From Micropterus salmoides (lineage: Eukaryota > Chordata > Actinopteri > Centrarchiformes > Centrarchidae): 64,000 bases of DNA. How positions within the stretch are numbered: the first letter of the stretch is position 1; each line of letters opens with the position of its first letter. Location: positions 24,007,269 through 24,071,268 of the forward strand of contig NW_024040817.1 in assembly GCF_014851395.1 (NCBI RefSeq), in the 5' to 3' direction. Shown one piece after another: positions 13,261 through 25,625 of the stretch. The notes under the pieces are model-generated. The model was given only the letters and a program-made list of their open reading frames with translations, had not been told where the DNA came from and searched no databases. The position numbers and the translations under genes were made by a program.

Positions 13261-16200
13261 TCTCTTGTGTCTATAAAATACAGATCACACCATAGTTGGT
13301 GTTGTTGCTGGCAAAGAAGTATGGAATCAGCTCACTCATTGCCTCACAGTAAAGACTAAAATTAGTATACATTCAGGTATGGGATACAACTAAGATCGGG
13401 TCACCTACACCTAGCACGATCACTCATCCAGTGCCATTTAAGTCCCGTGTGATCTGTACACCTTCCAGGTAAGCATACATTAACAAGTCATGTATTGCCC
13501 CGCTTACCCTTGGCTCGGCTCTCCCACGCTGGCACAACCTGTCAATTCAGGTGCGGTTATCTAACTAACTACATCTATTACTAGTTAATTGATGAGGGGC
13601 TGTTAGACAGCATTTGGGACACTAAACTTAGCTATACTATTACTACCAGTCAATAACTACAGTGTAAGTAAAACTAGATCAGCTGACAGTGAACCCCATG
13701 CTGAGTTCCACAGCAGTGAAGTTACCAGTGTGCCCTGGTTGTGTAATGACGTTCACTCTATTAAACAAAACCTTCACATTAAATTGAGCTCTGACAGAAA
13801 TGGTGGCCATCTTGAAAATGGTCGCCATCTTGAATTTTTGAGTGGCACACACCTTTTTCCATGATAATGTTCCTTGAAGAATATTTGTACCAAATGGCGA
13901 TGCTATTATGATAGCATCACCATTTGAAAAAAAGATGCAAGGATTCAAGAAAAATGGCGGCCATCTTGAAAAATGATTACCATCTTGAATTTTTGAGGGA
14001 CAAGCACCGTTTTCCAAAAAAACAAATGTTATGCCTACATCACTGCTTGAACGATTGATATAATGAGTATTTGACAGAAATAGCGGCCATCTTGAAAAAA
14101 TGACCGCCATGTTGAATTTTTGGGTGGCCAATGCCTTTTTCCCAAAAAGTGACCCTTAGAGAGTATCTGTGCCAAATTTGATGCTTCTATACCAATTTGA
14201 ACAATTCTCTTGAAATATGCAATTAATCTGCTGCACTATGTTGAACTAGTTACATTTCTCCCCAACCAGCAAGCTATGCTCTGTAACTGCACAGAAGCCA
14301 GTATAGGCTTCAATGACCCACAGAACCATTGTAAACTGAAGCCTTAGAGAAATTGCTTTGACACTTCTTTCAAAGAAACCAAAATCAACAGTACCTTTCA
14401 ACATTATTTTATCTAACTAACAAGCATTGCTTGTGTAGCCCCGACCTGATATAGCTCATATCATGATACAGCCTACAACTCCGCTGTTATTCAAAATCTA
14501 TTTCAACACACAAAATAAATAGAAATCCAACTGTTAACATGTATGTTACATTCTGACAATGTATGCTCTTATGTTGCTAAATATATACTGCAGAAAGTTG
14601 GACGACTTTCCACCCTCAAACATCTCTCCAGCCAAGCAACCTACACGCTGAAAATAGTTACCCAAAAGTTACCCTAACCTGGTCGCTAACTGTATAAACA
14701 GAAACACCTTTACCTTTTCTTTTGCTAGACTTTTGCCATTTTTGCCTCACCACATGCAAAACAAGTTACCCCCAACACTATTTTGCAAGGGCACTGTCAC
14801 TGCATCCTGGGTGTGTGATTGGTTTAAAGAAATACAAACAAGTGAGAACATTTTTTCCCCTGCACCATAATGATTATAGATTCAGCCAGGCCTTTCTCAC
14901 ACAGCACAGTGCTTAAACAAAGTGTGGAGATATGTCTGGCTATGCAAGACTAGATAATAATAAATATAAAATAAGAAACCATACCAAAGTATGGCTCCAT
15001 CTGGCCACACCTATGAATAAATTTTGGGGGCGCCAATGCACTGGTTGCCTGCTCCAAACGCCATGAAAAACGCTTGCTTCACAAATGTGAACACCTTATA
15101 TAAAGCATATTTGTGTGCAACACAAGTTCCAAAATTATCATATCCTACATTCAGCTTTTTTCACTTGTAATAACATTAAGAACTGAAGAGTCAACAAATG
15201 AACAATTTCTCTTTCCCTCCTTTTCCTTATTTGTTGCTTTACCCCCTTGTGGTTTGTGTGCACGAGCTGTTAGTTTTTCAGAGTGAGTCTGAGATGACGC
15301 AGTATGCAAGGAGACAGGTGAAACCATGCTCATGTTATTGAACCTGGCAACACTGTCAAATCTCAAAACACACAATGTATTCCCTTGATACAAGGGCATG
15401 TTAGGAGAGGAGCATCAGGGAGGTTTTGCATGCATCCGTATTTATTTATATATGCATGTGATCATGTTTCAACAGAAATTAAAGAGAATTTAATGTCAGA
15501 AGCTAGCATGTCCTTACCAAATTGCTAATAATGAATGCACAATAAAGCACTCGAGTAAAACATATATAAATGATTTTTTTAATTATTTTTGAGGTTCATG
15601 TGGTCATTAAATGCATGCATGATTTAACAGGAGCCCATTAGTAACAGAAACTTACTGGCATTCATAAAACTAAATGGCATTTAAACGTACGTTGCTATAC
15701 AATCTGCTCCTGTGCACTTTTTATAATGGAGGCACTGAATAGTGCATAGTCAGAATTTTCCCTTTAAAACAAAAACCCCCAAGGCTCCCACGTATTAAAG
15801 GGTAGTACAGTACATAAAGGTCGACAAAGTATAAAACAAGCTAATTAACTTCAAGTGGAGAAAATATACACAAGTTTTAACAACCATTAGATCCATCTGT
15901 TTATTTTGAAGGGCTATTTGTGAGGAATTCAAATGGTTATTCTTTTATTTGACCCCATCTTACTTGACTCCACACACTAATCCTTACACAACACTGTGCT
16001 TGAATCAGAAGAGAATGAGTGTGAGAAAATAGACTAGCAGAGGATTTATGAGGGGGAGACATTTTTACCACACCAAAGTGCTTGGGGGAAAAAAACCCAT
16101 CCACCATGTCTGTACTGGTACATCATTTTGGGATTCAATGGCTACCATCCACACACTTCAATTTTACTCTAAATCACCCACTCCAATATACATGTACTAT

Positions 16201-19200
16201 TTTAGCTCTTGCATCTCCTGCAATGGTCTCCTTATTTTTTACTATTGTTAGGTATCAGTGATTCCTTACTCCCACAATTCCCACAGCACTGCTTTTTTTG
16301 GCACCTTTTCAGATGGACTCTGAAGAGGCTCTCTGAACTGAAAAAATAAGACTAAAACTCCATTTTGTGCTACAACCAACATGGATGCAATGACATTTTT
16401 GTCAAGTCCATTTTGTGTTCTTGCACCTGTTTGAGGGTCTAAATGCTCCCCCTTGCACCAAGGAGGGTGGAGTGAGTAACTGATTATGCAGGTGGTGCAG
16501 TGCAGTTTTTGAACGCTTTTTGGCAAGAAACTGTGCTCACATTATCACCTACTCAGACGAATTCTAATCACTAAAGCAAGCACATGGAGCAATGTATACG
16601 GCTTTCATTGCTGTAGGGCACAAGGTGACCTCTCCAAATGGCTTTAAAAGACACTTACATGTATGCGGAATTGTAAGATTTTTGTTTTAATATAAAAATT
16701 AAAATGACTATCAATACATTTTAAAATGCAACAAAGGCACAGCCTGAGTGGATGGCTTATTCTTAACAATAATGTTATCCACAATAGTCTGTAGGATGTA
16801 TAACATTCTTTCCCTTTTAGTTGATTAAATCCCTGATGTTATCATGCAGGAGAGGGAAAGTGTATGTCCCTTTTGTTGTCTCTAATTTGAGGGATGCACT
16901 GCACACAGGTCATGCGAGAAAATTTAAATGAAATACATATTATTTTACTACCAGGTAAGGTAGTAATGTAGTCAGCCTTGAAATTATTCCTTTTTTTCCA
17001 ATGTGTGCATCCTTATTCATGGTCAGGAATTACAGTGTCTCCAGAAATGTACAACTTAAAAATAGAAATTATCTGCTCTTGGAGATGTATATTTGTTCCT
17101 TGCAACTCTGCTTTTTGAGAAGAAAATCTATTTTCTCCTCAAGGAAGTCGGCTTCTTCCAGCGCATTAGGAAACTGTCTGCTGCTTTTAAACCAAATGAG
17201 AGGAGTTGATTTGATTTCAGCTTCTTTTCCAGTTTGTGCTGTACTGCAACCACATCACGACTGTGTCTTTACTCACGGCACATGTATGTTTCTGCCACGG
17301 GTTACGACTGCGCTTGCTTACAGTAAAATCAGATTTACAACATTGTGATACCTCAAAATCATAAAATCATACAACACAGTTTTTACACACACCAGCTTAT
17401 TTACAGACTAACTCTAACTTTGAGCTGGATGAAATGAATAAATACCATGAAATTGAACGGCTACATTTCTGACCAATGATTTTGCCATATATGAAATAAC
17501 CACTCAGCTCACCACTTTGCAAATCTAGTTTATTGGCCATGTCCCACTGGGGAACTGAGCTAAAGGACAGAGGTGAGGTGTCAAAGCTGTAAAGTAAAAG
17601 CCTTCTACATAAGCATGATGATTCAACACAGCCAGGACATGAAGGCAAACAGCCAGTCTTAATGTTACTCTATATTGATCATGTAGCAAAGCCACAATGC
17701 CTGAAAATGAGCAAATTTAATCTATAGTTATTACTTAGTGTATTACTCTGGCCTTGAGGCAAAACTAAAACTGATCTCATAACAGTCATCTATTTATGTG
17801 ATGGTCTTTCAGATGGACAATGTAATTATCAATCAGTTTTGATGCCAGAGTCTAAAGCTTAAATAGCTTCTTATAATCTTTCTTCACCATTTTCTAATTT
17901 TTAGTGTAGCCCTTTTGGTATAATGCTTATTTAAACTCAAAGCTTGTCTCAGCTTATAAATTAAAAGTGATTTGCCTATCCTGATTGTTAAGCCACTTCT
18001 TTGGCTGTCTCCTGCATGTGGTAATGAGCCACTCAGACAAGCTGGAAAAGCATAGTGGATGAACCCCAGATGGACATCTGGTATCCCACTTGCTCCCCTC
18101 TTTCATCTCATCCAGACTCCTCTGTCCCTTGTGGCATTGCTTACTCAATGCCCAACCATGTTAAAGTACATCTCTCTTTCTCTACGTCTTGATAAAGTAT
18201 ACAACTCTAGTTGGTTTATCTTTTTTTTCTGATCCAATACTATCTGACTGAGGTTGTGAGGATCGATACAAGCTTTGAGACTGCCAAAACGGGAGGATGG
18301 CAAATGTGGGAGAAAGATGGCTTTGTGGTGGGAGGAAGACAGTAAGAAAGAAACAGGCAAGAGATGAGTAGCTTCCGGAGTACATAAGAATGAGTCATCC
18401 AGGCACAAAGAGCTGCCAAAACTCAACCACAACCTCTACTTTCATTGCCTCTTGTTCCGCATTGTCCCTCCTGCTGTCCACCCACAGTAGTTTCTCAGGA
18501 GCTGCATATATTAGTTTTCTTTTAATTAGTTTGAGGGTCGCTGACAAAGTCATTCTATTGTGAACCCATCCAGAAGATTCTTCCTAATGCATGAAGTGAA
18601 AAGTATGGGATGCAAAAAAAGACAGAAGGCCTTTATTCCACCCCTGTGTTCGCTGGCCCTTTGTCTGGCTTCCACAGTTACTTTTTTAGAGATTAGCGTT
18701 TGTTCTCTATCTTTTGCTTTTGCTCTCTGTAATCCCTCCCTGTGTCTTACTCCGCTGCTCCATGCCTACTTTTGGGACAATGTGCAATGCAAATGGTTGC
18801 CACATTCAGTATTATCTGGTATGTCTCTCTCTTTCTCAAACACAAGAATCAGAAGAAAGAAAAGACGATGAGATATGAAATGGCAGTGAATTGCGCGCCT
18901 TTTATGTCCTACATTTGGGGGCTGCAGACTGGTTAGGGTAAGAAGTAGGCTACACACGCATGCAGACAGTTGGATCTGAACGCAGGCAGGTGTTCTCACA
19001 CATTTGGTCACATCAAAAAACATAAAAAAGCATACGCAATTGTAGGGATGCATAATGAGGGATATGTGCAGACACAAAAGTCCAGATGTTCAATGACATT
19101 TAGCAAAACAATCATTTATCACTGTGGATTAATTATCACTTAATGTTATTAGACAAAAAATGACATACTCTCAAGTCACTTGAGCCCAATTTGGGCTTGT

Positions 19201-21861
19201 AGGTGTGCTTTGCTCTCAATCTCTTCAAAGAAATTGTTGATCCTTCTTTCACGTGTCTCACTAAACTTCAAACACACTGAGTAGAATTAAGCCTCTGTTT
19301 TGTGGGCAAAGTGGAAGTGGGCCAAGTTCTCCTCCATTATACAGCAGAGAGCAAAGATATTCACCCTAGCTGATGGAGCCTGATCTTGTTTTCCATTAGC
19401 CTTTAATGTCTAAAACTATTCGGGGAAGATTGCATGCGCTCATATAGGTTTTTTTATGGTTATAAACTTTATTCGGCTTCAAAGGCATTAAGGTCTATTT
19501 CATGTGTTTCTGCTTTATTTTCTTTTATTGCCCGGTGTTGAGAGAAAAAGATCGCAGGTAAATATTAAAGTCATCAATCAAGTAAAGTAGGAAGAGAAAG
19601 GATGGGAAACACCTTGAGGTAGAAGAGAAGAGCTATCTTTTATACATCACCTATGGCCATGACCGATTTGTCGTAAAACCACCATCCAATTAAAAGAGGT
19701 CTCTCCATCTGCTTCCTCCTGAGTCAGCACTGACCTTTCAACCCACCCCACCTTAGCCATGATATATCCACTGCCTATTCTCATTGCAGGTGTGTTTATT
19801 ATACAGATGATGGAAAGTACCATTTAACTACCTGAGCTTATATAGACAACACAGTAATACAAGGAAATGTAACTGTATACATTATATATCATAGATGTGT
19901 GAATGTGTGTGTTACTTAATGTAACAGCCACAGTTAGTCATACCCAAATGCCATTACCCTTTGTCATTGTGTTCTCAGATGGTGTGTAAATATGAAGAGT
20001 GGTGCTGTACAGCTAAACTATAAAAATGCTTTACTTTCGTATACTTTTAGATAATGAGCACAGATATGTGGAACAAAAACAGGCCTAAACACAGCACTAA
20101 ACAACAACCATAAACAACAACCATAAAAGGTTACTGTGCATGTATGGAATGAGTCAGTTGCTGTGCTTGACTGGTTAAATATAGCTCTGTATGAATTAAC
20201 AGTAATTGCCTGAACAGAATTCAGACACAAAGCTCTGACCGTGGATGACTCTGCGTCTGAGCCATGTCATTTGCTTGTTCACATTTTCCATCTTCACCAG
20301 TCTCGTAACAAAAAATATATATATTTATCATGGGCAAAAGCTACTGCATTTGCATCTCAGCTGAGGACAGTGGTGTAATTACTAACCTTATAATGATTTA
20401 AAGCTAAAAATTGTGCAAAGTCAGCCTTAAATTCCGCCTTGCATTGTCACTTTTCAAAGATAAATTATCTACTCAGAGATAAACACTTAACCACACATTA
20501 GAGGTACAACTCTGAAGAGGTAAACATAAGGGGTTAGTAAAAAGTTTGCATCTGCTTTTAGCCAATCTCAGAGGGACACATAATGCTTTTTCGCTGTCAC
20601 TGACAAAGTTACACCCTACTGTAGGATATATATAAAATGTAGGTCCATGGAGGACATTGCAGTGGTTGCAGTATGTGGGCAGACACATCGTCCCCATCCT
20701 CATTCCCTCACTGTGTGGATTAATGAAGCCTTAATAGCCCATGTCATTAGGCTGGGTGGCCACTGACTAGACTGCAATACCATGGAGATTCTTTCATAAT
20801 AACATACTGTAGGCCAATATATATAGATATAAAGCAGAGAGTAAGTCCAGGATGCTGACATCAGATTCCCAAAGGATCTGTCAATTCAGAGGAGATCTCT
20901 GTCAATCCAAGTGGACATTTAAGAGACAAGTACATCAAGCATCGCCTGTCCAACCTTGAATTCCATCTCCATCCACGGGCTGCTAGCCGCTGATACAATG
21001 ATACTCAAAACGGCGTAAACATGCCATCATTTTACAACAATTACCCTAGAGTCGTTAGAGTGGAAATAAATAAATCATTCCTTTGACAGTATGCATACAC
21101 AATCACATGAACATCAGAGTAGGCCCACACACACACACACAAACCTGGGCCAGGAAGGCACACAAACACGCTAAGAGACACACACACACAGACAAACTAA
21201 CTATGTTAAATGACTGGTATTAATCACCCTTCTCTGTCTCTGTGGTTATTATGAACACATTAATCAGCAGCATGTCTGCCAGCTGGAATTGAGCAAGCCA
21301 GGCAGAACAAGGGATGGAGGAGAATGAGTTAAGTAAAGAGGTGCAAGAGTTGAGAAAAACAATGGAAGGCGTAAAGTTGGGTTTGTTGCTTCTGTAAGAC
21401 CAGAGAAAATTTAATGCCACTCTGGGTGGAAATAGCAAAGACAGTAAGAGTGTAATAAGAGCAGCGGTTCAAAATAGATTGGAGCAACACCAACCTTCAG
21501 TGCCCCTCAGCAACACTTGTGTATCATACATTAGGAGAAGGAGGTTTTGGTGTGTATACAAATTCAGCTTTCTTCAATCAAAGAACTTGCCTACAAAGGG
21601 TGCAATGAGACAGTCCACTTACAGTCTGTTAGAATCCACCATGCAGAGCTCACAGTTAGACACAGTCAAAATAGTTCTGACAAAACTTGATATAGAAAAA
21701 TAATACAATTTTTAAAAATACCTCATTAATTCTTTGTTAGTGTTTCCAGTTTCCCTTAGTTTCAATAGTAGTTTGTGTAATAGATGTTGGTGTAAAATGC
21801 AAATACCAGACACTTTTGAATGAATAAATAAATCAGGAAGCACGTCCTTGTTTTGCATTGG

Positions 21862-21977
21862 AAAAAAAAAAAAAAAAAGACCTATATATATACATACACA
21901 TATATATACATACACATACATACACATATATATACATACACATACATACACATATATATACATATACATACACACAC
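21862..21977. repeat. poly-A followed by TA/CATA low-complexity tract
   Basis: Seventeen A (21862-21878) are followed by alternating TATATA and CATACACATA units up to 21977. The A-run next to a simple repeat could be the tail of an unrecognisable retroposon, but no body is seen. Confidence 0.9.
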
Positions 21978-23861
21978 GGAGATAAATAACAAATGTCTAA
22001 ACTTCGTTGGACTAAAATTACCCAGAAACCTAAGGCGCATAAACCATGTATTCTATAGCAGGCGATGGTGAATACTGCTGTTGATATTTAAATGTAACAT
22101 GAATAAGAACACAGACAAACAGATGCAGAATCATTCTAGGAGCCTTCAAGGTGAAGCAAAGACATGCCTGCTTGAGTTGTAAATGCTTCAACTTGAGTGA
22201 AAATGTATATTTATTCAAAGTTGCATGAGTACACAATTGTACAGCGATAAGAACAGACCTTAAAGCTGTCCTTAACTCTTATATTCTGATTTTCTTATCA
22301 CACAATCCATTGTTACTGGTCCATTTATGTGTAAAAACACATTGCCTTACTGTATACTGTATGTATGCATGCACCACGTATCCAAAGAGGCAGACATTTA
22401 CATGCACACACAGTTACAGCTGAAGTTTTTTGCACTGGTGTTTGGTGACAGCTGTCTGCCTGCTATGCACTACATCACTCAGCTTACATTCTCATCACTA
22501 GATTATTTAATTTAGCAACAAGCTTTTAAGTCGTCACAGTACTCATCTGCTAAACAAACAAACTTTACTTACCTTGCTCAAAATAGCTCAACATAAAGTG
22601 CACAATAGCTGATATTCATTTCTACTTCGAAATTCTAAATGATAAGGTGCCATAAGGAGAATGACAGCAGTAACATCAGTTAATTGGGACAGGAGTAGCC
22701 TAATGGCAGCACAATGGCAGCGCTGACGTTAATCTCTCTCTCATTAATATTGGAGCCCCAAGCAGGAAGCACTTATCTTACTCACTCAGCATCAGTATTC
22801 AGTGTATAATTCAACAAACTTACAAAAATAAAATAAAATTACAAAATGCACTTCTTTATAATCAGAGGTAAGACAGTAATGTATAGCAACATGATAACTA
22901 AGACACAATTCTTCTGAAATATATCTACCAGTTTATACTGTGTGAGTCATGCAGAGAAAACTTTTGCGCTATATATGAATCATCATTTAAAACTCATTAC
23001 TGTGTGGCAAAGGAACCAGCAGATTTCTACACAGCCTGCACTTGTCTACTGGCATGTCACCGCTGAGAGCTGAGAGTCAAAAGGAATTCAAAGGCAAATC
23101 ATGCATTCTTTAATCTTCTGACATAAAGGAGAGTAGTTGTTACAGCTAGGGTGCATTGCGTGGAGGCAACACGGCCCACTTACTCAAGCTGCTTGATCAG
23201 TACTTGAAGGCATGTTATGGTATGGTGTGTCCTGGACAGGACAGCAAGGTCTGTCAAATGGTGGTCACAGTGAAAACAATCATGGGTCAAGAAAAAATTA
23301 TGCAGTAGAATTGTAAACGTAGCTATGGAAACACTGCAGCATACATCCATAGAATAATTTTGTACAGCATGTACTTGAGCCCCCTTATATGGAGACTAAA
23401 TTATGGTACAAAATATCTTTCATGTATTTGATACCTCTAGGCTATCAGGGCATCAAACACTCAGCATGCATCAGCATTTCCATAGTGAATGTGATTACAG
23501 TGGCTGTGACAGAGATCTTGTGTTAGCTGTCAATCAGCATCAGTCTTTCCCTGACAGAGAGCCTGCGGTAGCACAGCCACACAGGATAAAGTACTGTATG
23601 CTGCTATCCTGAGTAAGAGGGACAAGGCCCTGAGGTACAGCCTTGCCTGACTCTGCTATCCTGTTGTGAAACAGGTCAAAGTCACCAGAAGATAATTTAA
23701 CAAAGACCAGGGCATTAATAATATTTGCTTTTGACGAGTGCATTTCTCTACCTCTCTTCCTTCGGACACATGGAAAATGTTGGAGTCCAATGGACAAACT
23801 GGCCAGGAGAACTTTACTTGAGGGTGAATGTGCAAGATACAATAGTTATTTATGTTTATAC

Positions 23862-24170
23862 TAGTGCTGGATGAGACTGATCCTCGCTGTTTGAGAGTTT
23901 TAATAATAAGCATGCAGTATGTAGCTATCCTATTTGCTTTGGAATTTGTTCACTTGCTTTTGTTTATCTTCTTCTCCCACACGCTGCATCCAACGTAGTC
24001 TGCTGAAGCCTCCCTCCACTGCTTGTTTGGGTGGGTGTATTCAGAGTCAGTGAGCAACGGACTTTCAAAATAATAATAATTTAAAAAACTGCGTTAATGT
24101 GAGATAAAATAATTTCAATGTAAATTAATTAATGTGTTAAGGCGTTAACTCGTTACCTTGCCCAGCCCTA
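23862..24170. mobile_element. deleted copy of the 1655-2906 hAT-like element
   Basis: The left end is TAGTGCTGG and the right end is TTGCCCAGCCCTA. Flanking octamers are GTTTATAC (23854-23861) and GTTTATGC (24171-24178), matching at 7 of 8. The body aligns with pieces of the 1655-2906 element: GACTGATCCTCG near 2280, GCATGCAGT near 2610, CCAACGTAGTCTGC near 2673, and the AAAACTGCGTTAA region near 2825. Most of the left half is missing, so this is an internal-deletion derivative of the same family. Confidence 0.82.
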
Positions 24171-25542
24171 GTTTATGCTATTGTAATGGTAGTCCCTTAA
24201 AGTGAAACTCACTTGTGTTACAGGAACTGCAATTACTTGCTTTTCATTCCACTATATTAATACAGTTTAACTCTTAAGTTTCCTTTTTCGTTTTTAATTA
24301 TTGTATTAATATTGTCAGGAACATGTTGTGTCTGTAAACAAGTGTATAGATAAACAATATGACAATGGCAGCTTGAACAAAGGTAATGAAAAGGTATTAC
24401 TCTGAGTAAAACGTAAGTTTCTGCACTGTCTAAAAAATAACCAATGGTACATCTCTAAATGATATGACATCCAAGAAGTGATACCCAATGAAGACCATGT
24501 ACCACCAAAGACAGATACTGTATTTTAACAGCAGGAATTTCATGTTTGGTCTCAGGTTAAAAATAAAATCAATAAAATTAATTTCCCAATGTCAAGCTGT
24601 GTTACAGAAATGTGTTAGAATCCAATTATGACAATTGTGTGTAATAGAATGTTAGTAAGACGGAGGAGGTATATAGATGTGTAACTATAATAAGTACTGT
24701 ATATTTCCTGTGGATCGCAATGGAGAGAGAAAGTACAGAAAACAGGCTGGGGCTGTAAACAACATTACATAAGATACATGCAAGTAAAGTTCTGTCTTTG
24801 TTCCTCCACCCTTTCCTTGCTCATGAAGAAAACTCAATAACAACAAACAATCCCACTGGACTCAATTAGCTACAGTTAAATAAATGGTGTGACTTTAATG
24901 CCCTGCCCATGAGCACTCAAATATCTTCCTACTAAAAATATATCTCTTCTGTGTAGGTGTGCGCAGGAGTGCATGCATGTGTGTGTGACTTTATCTTCAC
25001 ACTTTCTCTGTCTTGGGATCTGCCACAGAGCTCACAGAGCAGCAGTGTGTGCTGGATAATTAGCCTCAAACCCACTTGAACACACGCCTGGTTGGCAAAG
25101 GGAGGGCTGCCTCAGGGAAAGGTGAACGCTATGAGTGACTATCATCCACTAACTGTATACAGTGACAACTAATAGAGGACAAGTTTTGTAAAAACAGTGC
25201 AACAATGATGAAATGTCTTCCCTTTTATGTCTTACATCTGAAATGGCCTATGTACAGGTTCAAGGTGATGACCAGTTATCACAAAGGACATAGTGCAGTA
25301 AGAACCAAGTGCTACAATCCCAACCTGTGCACATACCAGCATTAACAATCAACAAGGGACCTGGTTTTAACCAACTAGTATAATGTTTAACCTGGTGAAA
25401 TTGCATCCTGGATGCTATTTTCTGTATAAGCTTGTCAGATATGTAGCGAACACCTGTCTATTCTCAACCCTTTATAAATACACCCACATTGTCAATCCAC
25501 ATAAGAAATGCAAAACTAACTTTCACATCCCCACTTTAGTAA

Positions 25543-25625
25543 TAATAATAAAATTTATTTATATAGCAATGTACTTAACAATGTTACAAAGTGCTTCACA
25601 AAAAGATCAAATACAATAAATCAAT
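25543..25625 (-). repeat. L2-like LINE/SINE 3'-tail fragment, antisense
   Basis: The plus strand reads AATAATAATAAAATTTATTT, then ATATAGCA, TTACAAAGTGCTTCACA and AAAATCAAAT-like sequence. In reverse complement this is the shared 3' end of L2-clade LINEs and their SINEs: TGAAGCACTTTGTAA, then TATATAAAT, then ATT repeats. Only the tail is present. Confidence 0.6.

Larger units (their letters stand above)
10830..14237 (-). mobile_element. 3.4-kb DNA transposon with long tandem-repeat inverted arms
   Basis: The outer ends are AGTGCAGCAGATTA at 10830-10843 and its reverse complement at 14224-14237. Just outside is the direct repeat ATGTT (10825-10829 and 14238-14242), a candidate 5-bp target duplication. 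Each arm continues with matching inverted sequence (TTGGTATA-AAGCAT-AAATTTGGCACAGATACTCTCTAA). It is then built from degenerate units of about 130-150 bp, each with TACTCT, a GGAAAAAGGC block, TCAAAAATTCAA and one or two GATGGC/GCCAT blocks. The left arm spans about 10850-11380 with units marked by TACTCT at 10891, 11027, 11175 and 11304. The right arm spans about 13795-14200. Between the arms lies one decayed minus-strand gene. I cannot assign it to a named superfamily. Confidence 0.78.
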
